From JAYFQE01 sp034927345 (GTDB lineage: Bacteria > Bacillota > Clostridia > Saccharofermentanales > UBA5734): a stretch of DNA of 64,000 nt. The notes beneath the pieces were generated by a model, which was given only the letters and a program-made list of their open reading frames with translations, was not told the DNA's origin and did not search any database. Shown here in pieces: positions 52,689 through 61,874 of the stretch (the stretch's first letter is position 1; the number at the start of each line of letters is the position of its first letter). Location: the NCBI GenBank assembly GCA_034927345.1, contig JAYFQE010000002.1, positions 186,001 through 250,000 on the forward strand. The letters run 5' to 3'. The position numbers were made by a program, and so were the translations under genes.

Positions 52689-53276
52689 ATGGCTATAAAT
52701 TTTCGAAAAACTGAATTCGCAGGCGTGGCGGCAACGCTTAATCAATGTCCGGCTTCAGGCCTCCCGGAAGTCATCTTGTCAGGACGTTCTAATGTTGGTA
52801 AGTCGTCTTTGATCAATTCCTTGGCAGGTAATCGTCAACTGGCCCGCACCAGCAATAAGCCCGGCAAGACGCGCCTGATCATTTATTTTAAAGTGGACGG
52901 CAAATTATGGCTGACTGATCTGCCCGGTTATGGCTATGCGGCGGTATCTCGGCAAGACCGGGAAAAATTCTCCGACCTGGCCGACCATTATCTGAGCTGC
53001 GGCCGTCCTTTCGCCCTGGTTTTATTACTTTTAGATATCAGGCGCAGCCCGTCGCTGGAGGATTGCCAGATGCTGGACTGGCTGCGGCAAACAGAGCAGC
53101 CCTACCGGGTCATTCTGACGAAAGCCGATAAGCTGGGATTTGTGGCCTGCCGCCAGCGCGCAGCTGAAATTGCCGCCGACCTGGCTGAGCCGGATCCGGC
53201 GGAACTCATTGTATTTTCCGCCCAAACCGGCCAGGGTATCGATGCCTTGCGCCAGGTGATCGGCGGGCAGAGCTGA
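52689..53276 (+). CDS. engB: Ribosome biogenesis GTPase EngB/YsxC
   Basis: 195 residues. G1 GRSNVGKSSLI near residue 38, G2 KPGKT, G3 DLPGYGYA near 85, G4 TKADK near 150 and G5 FSAQTGQG near 178 are all in place. EngB assists late assembly of the large ribosomal subunit. AAAGGA 8 bases before the ATG at 52689 fixes the start. A pair of direct repeats follows the gene. Confidence 0.95.
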   Translation: MAINFRKTEFAGVAATLNQCPASGLPEVILSGRSNVGKSSLINSLAGNRQLARTSNKPGKTRLIIYFKVDGKLWLTDLPGYGYAAVSRQDREKFSDLADHYLSCGRPFALVLLLLDIRRSPSLEDCQMLDWLRQTEQPYRVILTKADKLGFVACRQRAAEIAADLAEPDPAELIVFSAQTGQGIDALRQVIGGQS

Positions 53277-53320
53277 TCTGCCGCCGACGCCTGAACCGTT
53301 TACTGGACGGCTTACAGTAC

Positions 53321-53381
53321 GGCCGGAAGCGAGCGGATCCTGCTGAGCTGAATCGTACAAGGCCGGAAGCGAGCGGATCCT
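53321..53381. repeat. Two direct copies of a 21-base repeat
   Basis: GGCCGGAAGCGAGCGGATCC (plus a following T) occurs at 53321-53341 and again at 53361-53381, a period of 40 bases, with similar flanks (GTAC before each). It lies between engB and comEC. No protein in either direction explains it. Confidence 0.85.
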
Positions 53382-53490
53382 ATTCGATTTTGTCGGATTT
53401 TGTCGATTGAAAGCCACGGACAAATCACCTTGTTCCCTTGATAATAGAGTTGTCTTGCCGATCATTGGGAAGACAGACAGGGGTTCAATC

Positions 53491-56040
53491 ATGGATCGGT
53501 GGATGGTTTTTCCGGATAAAGCAGGTAAAAAGCGAACTTACGGCGAATCTGGCTGCCTGAACAGACTGCGTAAATCATTAGTGCCGGATGAACAACAAAT
53601 CCGGTATGGAACAAGACCGCTGCTTATTTTGGCTATAGCTGCGGCTCTGTCTGTCTGGCCTGCAGCGAACGCCGCCTGGCGCTGGACGATCATTCCGGCT
53701 GCGATTTGTATCGGTCTGAGCTGCCGTTTCTGCTTCAGCCGGAATATACGCTGGCTGGTGTGGGCGGCGCCGTTGTTATTTGCCGGTTCAGCGATTCATG
53801 TCTGCCTGATTTTCAGTTCAGCCGAGCGTCAGGCCGAGTCCCTGGCCGGCCTGACGTTTGAGCTCCGAGGTACGGCTCTTTCATCACAAAGCTTCGACGG
53901 CGGCGGTTGTCAGGCGGTGATCTTGCAGGATGGCGGAATCCGGGTTTATTTAACAGCAAAAGCCGATATTGAAGCAGGCAGCCGTGTTTATCTGGCTGTG
54001 TCCGGAGCGCGGCCGGCCGGCCGTAAAAATCCCGGCGGTTTTGATGAAGCCGCCTGGCTGTCCCGGCAGGGAATTTTTCTAAAAACCGAACAGCAAGCTG
54101 ACGGCGCGGCTCACATCGAGCCTGCGGTTTTTCCCTACATTTTTCTGACCTGGGGCGCCGATGCCAGGTGCAGCTTTAAAAACCTGGCCGCGTCGATGCT
54201 GCCGGAAGCACAGGCGTCATTGCTGTGCGGTCTCCTGATCGGCGATACAAGCGGTCTTTCGCCGGCTGTCAAATATGCGTTCAATAAAGCCGGGCTTGGC
54301 CATCTGACTTCAGTTTCCGGCGCTAATGTCGCATATCTTTTGCTGCCGGCGACGGCTGTGCTGCGTCTTCTAAAGATCAGCCGCTCCGGTCGGATTTGGC
54401 TGCAAATCGTTTTATTAACCGGCTTTGGCTTTATAACCGGCTGGCAAGTATCGATCAGCCGCGCTATTCTGATGACCGGCGCTGTTTTGGCTGGAAAGCT
54501 GCTTAAAAGGCAGACCGATCCGATCAGCACGCTTTCTCTGGCTGTTTTGTTGATTTTGCTGTTAAGGCCGTCCAATGCTTTGTCGCCCGGATTTTGGTTT
54601 TCGGTAACAGCGACAGCCGCGTTGATCTTCGGCGCCAGTCCGCTGGCGGATCTTTTACGCCGGCGTCTGCCATCCTGGACGCCTTCTGGTTTTATCGAGG
54701 GATTAGCCGCTGCTGTTTGTGCCCAGATTGCCGTTCTGCCCTTATCTGTCCTGAATGGAGGCGATCTGGCGCCGGCTGCGTTTTTGGCGAACCTGCCGGC
54801 TTCGCCGCTGGCCGGCGGCATCACGCTGCTGGCCACTGCGCTGCTGCCGCTGGGCCGGTTGTTTGGCTGGCTGCTGCCGCATGAAACCTGGCTGCTGGAC
54901 TGGCTGGCCCGACCGCTGCGCTTCAGTCTTGATATCCTGTCTATATTGGCCGGGAGTATGTCACAGCTCCATCTCGGACGCATTTACAGCAGCCAGATAA
55001 ATCCTGCGTTCTGGATCGCCGTTGTTATAGGAGCGGTAAGCTTTTGGCTGCGGTTACATGCTTTCAGAAAAAATCCGGATTGCCGGTCCAACATGAAAGG
55101 CCGTTTTAGTATCGCCGGAAACGTATGGATTGTTCTGGCCGGTCTTGCTTGCATCTGGGGTTTGATTTGGAATGTCCTGGCCGGAAATGACCGGCCGGCT
55201 GTTCAGGTCTGGTTTCTGGATGTCGGCCAGGGCGATGCCATTCTGATGAGGGCGCAGGACGGCCGTACGGTTTTTATCGACGGCGGCAAAGCCGGCAGCG
55301 GTTACCGGGTCTTGCTTCCGGCTATGGATGCTCTGGCAATCGATAAAGTTGACCTCCTGATTGCCACGCATGGCCATGAAGACCACGTCGGCGGACTGAT
55401 CGAATTGATCGGCAACCGTCGGGCAAAAAAACTGCTTCTGCCTCTGGGTTTGCCGGAACAGATGGCTGATGAACCGGCTAAGAACAAAACAAACCGATGG
55501 GAACAGGATTGGACCGCGATGTTGTTGAAATCGAGTCGGGAAGCAGAAATCGGCGTGCAGACCATAAAAGCACATGATACAATTGTTCTGGGCAAAAGGA
55601 TCCGTTTTGATATTCTCTACCCGGATCCTGAGGCTGCAGGCCAGCTCAGCGAAGAAAACGGCGGCGGAGACGGCAATGAATGGTCTGTCCAGATGCTGGC
55701 CGATCTGTCCGGCTGCCGGATCCTTCTGACGGCTGATTGTACTAAGACTATTGAGGAAAATTTATTGCGTCAAAACGGTTGGCCGCCGGCAAACATCCTC
55801 AAAGTCGCCCATCATGGATCGAAGATGACCACGGAAACCGGTATGCTCAAAGCCGTTAAACCGGAAACCGCGATTATCAGTGTCGGTAAAAATCAATATG
55901 GGCATCCGGCTGCCAAGACGCTTCAGCGTTTGACCGGCGAAGGGTGCCGGATATACCGGACAGACCGTTCCGGCGCAATTGTCTGCCGGATTGAATCCGG
56001 ACGATATGAAATAGAGTCATATCTGGAATATATGAGGTGA
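53491..56040 (+). CDS. comEC: ComEC/Rec2-type DNA uptake channel protein
   Basis: 849 residues. An N-terminal membrane part (three helices at about 45-115) and an OB-like exposed region (about 125-210) lead into the competence domain with HLTSVSGANVAYLLL near 270 and several further helices to about 530. The C-terminal metallo-beta-lactamase domain has WFLDVGQGDAIL near 575, ATHGHEDHVGGL near 625 and HHGSKM near 775. ComEC carries single-stranded DNA across the membrane during transformation. The start at 53491 has AGGGG upstream. It is followed closely by holA, a conserved pair. Confidence 0.93.
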   Translation: MDRWMVFPDKAGKKRTYGESGCLNRLRKSLVPDEQQIRYGTRPLLILAIAAALSVWPAANAAWRWTIIPAAICIGLSCRFCFSRNIRWLVWAAPLLFAGSAIHVCLIFSSAERQAESLAGLTFELRGTALSSQSFDGGGCQAVILQDGGIRVYLTAKADIEAGSRVYLAVSGARPAGRKNPGGFDEAAWLSRQGIFLKTEQQADGAAHIEPAVFPYIFLTWGADARCSFKNLAASMLPEAQASLLCGLLIGDTSGLSPAVKYAFNKAGLGHLTSVSGANVAYLLLPATAVLRLLKISRSGRIWLQIVLLTGFGFITGWQVSISRAILMTGAVLAGKLLKRQTDPISTLSLAVLLILLLRPSNALSPGFWFSVTATAALIFGASPLADLLRRRLPSWTPSGFIEGLAAAVCAQIAVLPLSVLNGGDLAPAAFLANLPASPLAGGITLLATALLPLGRLFGWLLPHETWLLDWLARPLRFSLDILSILAGSMSQLHLGRIYSSQINPAFWIAVVIGAVSFWLRLHAFRKNPDCRSNMKGRFSIAGNVWIVLAGLACIWGLIWNVLAGNDRPAVQVWFLDVGQGDAILMRAQDGRTVFIDGGKAGSGYRVLLPAMDALAIDKVDLLIATHGHEDHVGGLIELIGNRRAKKLLLPLGLPEQMADEPAKNKTNRWEQDWTAMLLKSSREAEIGVQTIKAHDTIVLGKRIRFDILYPDPEAAGQLSEENGGGDGNEWSVQMLADLSGCRILLTADCTKTIEENLLRQNGWPPANILKVAHHGSKMTTETGMLKAVKPETAIISVGKNQYGHPAAKTLQRLTGEGCRIYRTDRSGAIVCRIESGRYEIESYLEYMR

Positions 56041-56044
56041 TCGA

Positions 56045-57211
56045 ATGGCGAAAGCTAAACCCAGCCATGAACGTGTCGGCTATAAAGAATTAAAAGCCGA
56101 AATCAGAAACAAACAGTGCCGCGATTTGTATGTTCTGACCGGAGAGGAAACTTTTCTGATCGAAAAGTTGGTTGAAAGCCTGGCCGAACTGTTGATCACC
56201 CCGGGCAGCGAAGCGTTGGACCGCGTCGTTTTACAGGGATGGGGGCAGCCTGGCCGGCTTGACCTTGATAAGTTAAAAGCCGAAGTCATGACGCCACCTT
56301 TTCTGTCCAAACGCAAACTGGTTATTGTCAGGCAGAGCAACTGGTTTGCCCCGGGGGCGGGGAGCCGGTCTGCACTGGCTGAAACCGATACGCAGGATGA
56401 AAATGAACAGGATTCTGACGATATGGCGGAGCCGGCCGGCAGTCCGCAAAACGCGTCCACGCAAAAAAACCGTCAGGAAGCCTTGATTCATCTTTTCGAA
56501 CAACTGCCGGATTCAGCATGTCTGGTGATGATCGAGCAGAAAGTGGATCGCCGCTTGAAATCATTGGTGTCCGCGATTGAGCATAAAGGCGTGCTGGCCG
56601 AGATCGGTAAAGAACAACCGAAGACGCTTTTATTATGGGTGGATGCCGAATGCCGCCGCAGGGGGCTGAAACTGGAGGCAGGCGCTGCAGAAAGCCTGGT
56701 TGACCGCTGCGATGCCAGTATGCAGGTCATCTGGCAGGAACTGAGTAAAATCTTTCTCTATTGCACTTATGCGAAAACGACCGATATTTCACTGGATCTG
56801 ATTGGCGAGTTGTCGCTGCCTGATCTGCGCGGCAGCATTTTCGATCTGACCGATGCCCTGTCGGCCGGTCAGACCGGACGCGCGATGAAACTGGCCGATA
56901 CCCTGATCAGTCAAAAGCAGCCGGTCCAGTTGATTCAATTCATGTTGGCCAGACATCTGCGCCAATTGATCTGCGCCGCCGAATTGGGCAAGCCGGACCG
57001 GATTGCCGCAGAACTCAAAGTTATGCCGTTTGTCGCTGCCCGTTTGGCCGGCCAGGCCCGCAAATTGCCTATACCGCTTCTGGAAGATTTATATGGCCGT
57101 TGTTTTGAAATGGACATGCAGGTTAAAACCGGAAAAATCAATGATCGCCTGGCTTTGGAAATCCTCCTGGCGAATGCATCGGAACAGATGAAAAATGCGG
57201 TCCGACATTGA
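56045..57211 (+). CDS. holA: DNA polymerase III delta subunit
   Basis: 388 residues, somewhat longer than the usual 340 because of an acidic, low-complexity insert at about residues 112-140 (QDENEQDSDDMAEPAGSPQ). The N terminus (LYVLTGEETFLIEKLVESL) and the C-terminal segments SLPDLRGSIFDLTDAL and KQPVQLIQFMLARHLRQLI are characteristic. Delta opens the sliding clamp in the clamp loader. It begins 4 bases after the comEC stop, with GAGGTGA upstream. Confidence 0.9.
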   Translation: MAKAKPSHERVGYKELKAEIRNKQCRDLYVLTGEETFLIEKLVESLAELLITPGSEALDRVVLQGWGQPGRLDLDKLKAEVMTPPFLSKRKLVIVRQSNWFAPGAGSRSALAETDTQDENEQDSDDMAEPAGSPQNASTQKNRQEALIHLFEQLPDSACLVMIEQKVDRRLKSLVSAIEHKGVLAEIGKEQPKTLLLWVDAECRRRGLKLEAGAAESLVDRCDASMQVIWQELSKIFLYCTYAKTTDISLDLIGELSLPDLRGSIFDLTDALSAGQTGRAMKLADTLISQKQPVQLIQFMLARHLRQLICAAELGKPDRIAAELKVMPFVAARLAGQARKLPIPLLEDLYGRCFEMDMQVKTGKINDRLALEILLANASEQMKNAVRH

Positions 57212-57237
57212 CGGATGATTCGTTCATTACCTATAAT
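57208..57237 (+). promoter_or_regulatory. Promoter of the isocitrate dehydrogenase gene
   Basis: TTGACG (57208-57213), 18 bases, consensus TATAAT (57232-57237), about 68 bases before the ATG at 57305. The -35 overlaps the holA stop codon. Confidence 0.65.
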
Positions 57238-57304
57238 AGGATGATTCCGGACATATGGTTATCAGCCGGCTGTCCATGAACAGTATATCTAGGAGGTATC
57301 GATC

Positions 57305-58504
57305 ATGAGTAAGATTCAAATGAAAACACCGCTCGTTGAAATGGATGGCGACGAGATGACCCGGGTTATCTGGCAGCAAATCAAGGATATAAACCTTCTT
57401 CCATATATAGATTTAAAAACTGAGTACTTCGATTTGGGGCTTAAATATCGTGACCAGACAGATGATCAGGTTACGCTTGACGCCGCCAAACGTACACAGG
57501 AGCTGGGTGTCGCAGTAAAATGCGCAACCATTACGCCCAATTCGCAGCGAATGGATGAATACCATCTTAAAAAGATGTGGAAGAGCCCCAACGGCACGAT
57601 CAGGGCCATTCTGGACGGGACTGTTTTCCGGGCGCCGATTATGGTCAGCTGCATTAAGCCGTTGGTTTCCGGCTGGATCAAGCCGATCACTCTGGCCCGT
57701 CATGCATATGGCGATATTTACCGTGATTCTGAAATGTTGGTGGACGGACCCTGCAAAGCCGAATTGTTGCTGACATTACCCGACGGCGGGACCAAACGAC
57801 AGCTGATTCATGATTTCAAGGGATCAGGCGTTATCCTCGGCATGCATAATCTTGATTCATCGATAACGAGTTTTGCCCGCTCTTGCTTCAATTATGCTCT
57901 GGACCTGCATCAGGATCTCTGGTTTGCCACAAAAGATACGATATCGAAAATATATGACCACCGATTCAAAGATATTTTTCATGATCTTTACGAAGCTGAA
58001 TTTGCTGAAAAATTTAAAGAAGCAGGCATATCTTTCTTTTATACCTTGATTGACGATGCCGTAGCGCGGATTATGCGGTCGGAGGGCGGCATGCTCTGGG
58101 CCTGTAAAAATTATGACGGCGATGTTATGTCCGATATGGTCGCTTCGGCTTGCGGCAGCCTGGCCATGATGACATCGGTTCTGGTATCGCCGGACGGCGT
58201 TTATGAATATGAAGCAGCTCATGGCACTGTAACCCGTCATTATTATCGTTATTTAAAAGGGGAAAAGACTTCGACTAATCCGATGGCAACGTTATTCGCC
58301 TGGACCGGAGCATTAAAAAAACGCGCTGATCTGGATCAGCTGCCTGATTTGGCGGACTTTGCCGACCGACTGGAGAAAACGGCCCTGGCGACGATTGAAG
58401 CGGGCATCATCACTGGCGATTTAAAGAATCTGATTCATTTACCAGAGATTAAAGTTGTTGATACAGCCGGCTTTTTAAAGATTGTAGCAGAACGCATGGC
58501 GTAA
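57305..58504 (+). CDS. icd: NADP-dependent isocitrate dehydrogenase (type II)
   Basis: 399 residues. The type II pattern, shared with Thermotoga and eukaryotic enzymes, is clear from the start (VEMDGDEMTRVIW), then KSPNGTIRAILDGTVFR near 95, the isocitrate-binding Arg segment and HAYGDIYRDSE near 135, LIDDAVARIMRSEGG near 245, and EAAHGTVTRHYY near 305. The position after HGTVTRH fits NADP binding. It oxidises isocitrate to 2-oxoglutarate, here likely for glutamate supply. GGAGG precedes the ATG. SEC-C protein and asnS genes follow closely. Confidence 0.95.
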   Translation: MSKIQMKTPLVEMDGDEMTRVIWQQIKDINLLPYIDLKTEYFDLGLKYRDQTDDQVTLDAAKRTQELGVAVKCATITPNSQRMDEYHLKKMWKSPNGTIRAILDGTVFRAPIMVSCIKPLVSGWIKPITLARHAYGDIYRDSEMLVDGPCKAELLLTLPDGGTKRQLIHDFKGSGVILGMHNLDSSITSFARSCFNYALDLHQDLWFATKDTISKIYDHRFKDIFHDLYEAEFAEKFKEAGISFFYTLIDDAVARIMRSEGGMLWACKNYDGDVMSDMVASACGSLAMMTSVLVSPDGVYEYEAAHGTVTRHYYRYLKGEKTSTNPMATLFAWTGALKKRADLDQLPDLADFADRLEKTALATIEAGIITGDLKNLIHLPEIKVVDTAGFLKIVAERMA

Positions 58505-58518
58505 GGGAGGAAAAAGTA

Positions 58519-59022
58519 ATGAGTTATTATCAGGAATGGCAGGATCATCTGAATGATCAAAGCAACCCGACCGCGACGGAGGCCTGGTTTAAACAATATT
58601 ATCAGTTGGAGAAGGATGCCTACACCATTATCCTTGGCGCCGGAGAACCGGTCGTCGACGGCGTGGCCGCCGAATTGGCCAGCCGGCTGGGATTTGGTGC
58701 GGACAAAGTCATTTTCCTGGGCTTTCTCGATGGCATTAACGCCAGTTTGAAAACACAATTGGATCTCGAAAATATCGGCGATGATACGCCGATTCATTTG
58801 GATATTGATTTTTCACAACTTTATTGGCATATGCATGAAGCGAAAGCCGATTGGTTGTTCGGCTTGAAAGAATGGAACCAGATTCTGACGCCTGATGAAC
58901 AGAAAGCCATAACAAAATCTTATCGTGAATCAAAGATCATTCATCACGAGAAGATTGGCCGCAATGATCCATGTCCATGTGGCAGCGGGAAAAAATATAA
59001 AGCATGCTGCGGTAAGGGGTGA
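58519..59022 (+). CDS. SEC-C metal-binding domain protein
   Basis: 167 residues. An unrecognised N-terminal domain (1-140, with ITPDEQ-like helices) is followed by a C-terminal SEC-C motif GRNDPCPCGSGKKYKACC, which binds zinc as in the tail of SecA. The protein is otherwise unlike SecA; such proteins may interact with the ribosome or chaperones. A GGAGG site precedes the ATG. It is 14 bases after icd and 7 bases before asnS. Confidence 0.85.
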   Translation: MSYYQEWQDHLNDQSNPTATEAWFKQYYQLEKDAYTIILGAGEPVVDGVAAELASRLGFGADKVIFLGFLDGINASLKTQLDLENIGDDTPIHLDIDFSQLYWHMHEAKADWLFGLKEWNQILTPDEQKAITKSYRESKIIHHEKIGRNDPCPCGSGKKYKACCGKG

Positions 59023-59029
59023 TCCGGAA

Positions 59030-60427
59030 ATGATTGCTACAACCTCTGTCCGCAGCCTGTTTCGGCAGCCGGAGAACCATCTGAACCAAACGGTCACGGT
59101 AGCCGGCTGGATCCGGACCTTGCGCGATCAAAAACAATTTGCCTTTATAAACCTCAATGACGGAACATTTTTCCAAAACTTGCAAGTTGTTTTTACCCGA
59201 GAAAAAATGGATAATTATGACGATATTGCTCATCTGGGTAATGGCTCTGCTATTATTGCAACCGGAATTTTAATTCCGACACCGGGCGCCAAGCAGCCTT
59301 TTGAACTTCAAGCGACAAAGATCGTTGTCGAAGGGACCTGTCCGCCGGAATATCCGCTGCAGCCTAAACGTCATTCGCCGGAATATTTGCGCAGCATCGC
59401 TCATTTACGGCCGCGCACCAATCTGATGTCGGCTGTTTTCCGGGTGCGGTCGGTTGCTTCCTATGCGATACACCAATTTTTCCAGGAGCGGCAGTTTGTA
59501 TATGTCCATACCCCGATTATTACCGGCAGCGATGCCGAAGGCGCCGGACAAATGTTCACGGTAACCACATTGGATCTGAACAATCCGCCGCGTACGGAAG
59601 ATGGCGCCATCGACTATAATCAGGACTTTTTCGGCAAACATGCCAATTTAACGGTCAGCGGACAGTTAAGCGGCGAAACGTTTGCTTTAGCTTTTCGCAA
59701 CATCTATACTTTCGGCCCGACCTTTCGGGCTGAAAAATCCAATACAGTCAAGCACGCGGCCGAGTTCTGGATGATCGAACCGGAGATTGCCTTTGCTGAT
59801 CTGGATGATGACATGCAGCTGGCGCAGGATATGATTAAAGCGATTATCGGCAAGGTTCTGAAAGATTGCCCGGAAGAAATGGAATTTTTCAATAGTTTTG
59901 TCGATAATGGATTGCTGGAACGTCTGAACCATGTTCTGAACAGCGAATTTGGCGTGATCAGTTATACAGAGGCTGTGGATATTCTCAGTAAGGTGCATGA
60001 CCGTTTTGAGTATCCGGTATATTGGGGCTGTGACCTGCAAACCGAACATGAACGTTATTTAACAGAAATCATTTTCAAAAAGCCGGTTTTTGTCATTCAC
60101 TATCCGAAAGAGATTAAAGCTTTTTATATGAAACAAAATCCGGACGGTAAAACTGTTGCCGCTATGGATTGCCTGGTTCCCGGAATCGGAGAGATCATCG
60201 GCGGCAGCCAGAGAGAAGAAGACCTGGAAAAGCTTACGCAGCGGATGGCTGAACTGGGCCTTAAGGAACAGGATTACTGGTGGTATCTCCAGCTGCGCCG
60301 CTATGGTTCCGCCAGACATGCCGGATTTGGCTTGGGTTTCGAACGGATGATCATGTATTTGACCGGTGTGCCGAATATCCGGGATGTTATACCTTATCCG
60401 CGGACGACCGGCAGCGCCGATTTTTAA
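59030..60427 (+). CDS. asnS: Asparaginyl-tRNA synthetase
   Basis: 465 residues. The OB-fold anticodon domain (TVAGWIRTLRDQKQFAFINLNDG) precedes the class II core: motif 1 region near 135, motif 2 FRAEKSNTVKHAAEFWMIEPE near 230 and motif 3 GFGLGFERMIMYLTG near 435. The residues fit the Asn rather than the Asp enzyme. AAGGGGTGA 6 bases before the ATG at 59030 fixes the start; the earlier in-frame codon would run into the SEC-C gene. Confidence 0.95.
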   Translation: MIATTSVRSLFRQPENHLNQTVTVAGWIRTLRDQKQFAFINLNDGTFFQNLQVVFTREKMDNYDDIAHLGNGSAIIATGILIPTPGAKQPFELQATKIVVEGTCPPEYPLQPKRHSPEYLRSIAHLRPRTNLMSAVFRVRSVASYAIHQFFQERQFVYVHTPIITGSDAEGAGQMFTVTTLDLNNPPRTEDGAIDYNQDFFGKHANLTVSGQLSGETFALAFRNIYTFGPTFRAEKSNTVKHAAEFWMIEPEIAFADLDDDMQLAQDMIKAIIGKVLKDCPEEMEFFNSFVDNGLLERLNHVLNSEFGVISYTEAVDILSKVHDRFEYPVYWGCDLQTEHERYLTEIIFKKPVFVIHYPKEIKAFYMKQNPDGKTVAAMDCLVPGIGEIIGGSQREEDLEKLTQRMAELGLKEQDYWWYLQLRRYGSARHAGFGLGFERMIMYLTGVPNIRDVIPYPRTTGSADF

Positions 60428-60434
60428 GCGGAAT

Positions 60435-61106
60435 ATGGCAGACAAACCGCAGATGCCGTTAATTCTGGCTTCGGCATCACCTCGCCGCCGCGCCTTATTG
60501 GAACGATTTTGGGGAGCAGACCGCTTTACCATAGCGGTCCCCCGATTTGATGAAAATCAGGCTCCGGCGTCAATTCAGGCTGACCCGATGGCTTTGGCCA
60601 GGTTCCTGCCCGCAGGAAAAATTGACGCGCTGCGGGAGCAGATGAATTTGCCGGATATCTGTTGTGTTGTCGCCGCCGACACCATGGTGGTTCATAACGG
60701 GATGATTTTGGGCAAGCCGGTCGATGAAGCTCATGCGGCTGGATTATTGCGTCAGCTGTCCGGCGATACCCACGAGGTTTTGACAGGTTTATGCCTGGCC
60801 GTTATTCATGATGGTCAGGTAAGCCGCTTGCAGGCTGTTGAACAGACGACAGTTCATTTTACACAACTGGACGAAAAAATGATCCAGTGGTACTTATCCA
60901 CAGGCGAGCCGATGGATAAAGCCGGCGCTTATGGCATACAAGGATACGGCGCTGCCTGGATCGAACGTATTGACGGATGTTATTACAATGTGATGGGATT
61001 ACCGGTTTTCAGGCTGATGGATCTGCTGCGACAGGCAGCGGAACGGTTCAGTTCAATTCCTGGATTATCTGATTTAGTGCCCTGGAACGGATCAATCCTC
61101 CGATAG
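60435..61106 (+). CDS. maf: Maf-family nucleoside triphosphate pyrophosphatase
   Basis: 223 residues. Maf motifs: LASASPRRRALL near residue 12, VAADTMVV near 77, GKPVD, GDTHEVLTGL near 108 and AGAYGIQGYGA near 168. It hydrolyses non-canonical or modified NTPs and is linked with septum formation. The start at 60435 follows the asnS stop by 7 bases; the ribosome binding site is weak. The maf-radC-mreCD order is a common Bacillota arrangement. Confidence 0.92.
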   Translation: MADKPQMPLILASASPRRRALLERFWGADRFTIAVPRFDENQAPASIQADPMALARFLPAGKIDALREQMNLPDICCVVAADTMVVHNGMILGKPVDEAHAAGLLRQLSGDTHEVLTGLCLAVIHDGQVSRLQAVEQTTVHFTQLDEKMIQWYLSTGEPMDKAGAYGIQGYGAAWIERIDGCYYNVMGLPVFRLMDLLRQAAERFSSIPGLSDLVPWNGSILR

Positions 61107-61114
61107 GAGGGGTT

Positions 61115-61816
61115 ATGAAATCAGAGCATGTGACGATGCATGACCTGCCGGAAGATGACAGGCCTTATGAAAAGTTATTAAAAAATGGATCAGATTCTTT
61201 GACTGAAAGTGAATTACTGGCAATTATCATTCGCAGCGGTTCCAGGAATGAATCGGCCTTAAGTCTTTGTCAGCGATTATTGCAGCATCAGGATCCGGAA
61301 AACGGATTAGAATTTTTACGGGAGAGCAGTCTGGAAGAACTGATGGCTTTTCCAGGTATCGGCCAGGTTAAGGCCGTTCAAATACGCGCCGCTATAGAGC
61401 TGGGTCTGCGGGTTTCTTGTTCCCAGAAATATCACGCCAGGATGCAGATAAGAAAACCGGAAGATGCTTTGGAGCTTCTGGAACCGGAAATGATCCATCT
61501 GCCGCATGAAGAACTGCGGTTGATTCTTCTGGACATAAGAAACCGGATTATCCGGATTTGCCGGATTTGTGAAGGCGGACTGGCTACTGCGGTCATTTAT
61601 CCGCGCGACTTGTTTCGAGAAGCGGTAAAAGCCAACGCGGCGGCTTTGATTATGGTACATAATCATCCCAGCGGCGAATCGACGCCAAGCAACGATGATT
61701 TGGCAACCACCAGAAAAATGGTTGAAATGGGGGAGATGATGGGCATCAAGGTTGTCGATCATTTGATTCTTGCCGCCGGCGGTTCCATCAGCCTGAAACA
61801 GATCGGCCTGGTTTGA
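61115..61816 (+). CDS. radC: RadC-family JAB domain protein
   Basis: 233 residues. A helix-hairpin-helix region (LMAFPGIGQVKAVQIRAAIELG near 70) precedes the JAB/MPN metallo-domain with the metal-binding HNHPSGESTPSNDD near residue 185. Despite its name, a role in DNA repair is unsettled. GGAGGGG lies 5 bases before the ATG. It follows maf by 8 bases. Confidence 0.95.
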   Translation: MKSEHVTMHDLPEDDRPYEKLLKNGSDSLTESELLAIIIRSGSRNESALSLCQRLLQHQDPENGLEFLRESSLEELMAFPGIGQVKAVQIRAAIELGLRVSCSQKYHARMQIRKPEDALELLEPEMIHLPHEELRLILLDIRNRIIRICRICEGGLATAVIYPRDLFREAVKANAAALIMVHNHPSGESTPSNDDLATTRKMVEMGEMMGIKVVDHLILAAGGSISLKQIGLV

Positions 61817-61874
61817 AGTATCCGCATTTTTGCGGTATGATGTCAAAGGATCTGATTTAAGGAGCGTGATCGGT

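Noticed and set aside
53321..53381. CRISPR array
   Set aside because: Only two repeat copies, a 19-base spacer and no cas genes.
54135..54983. A 282-codon leftward frame inside comEC
   Set aside because: It is produced by GC-rich codon bias opposite the competence domain, and is Arg/Ser-rich without motifs.
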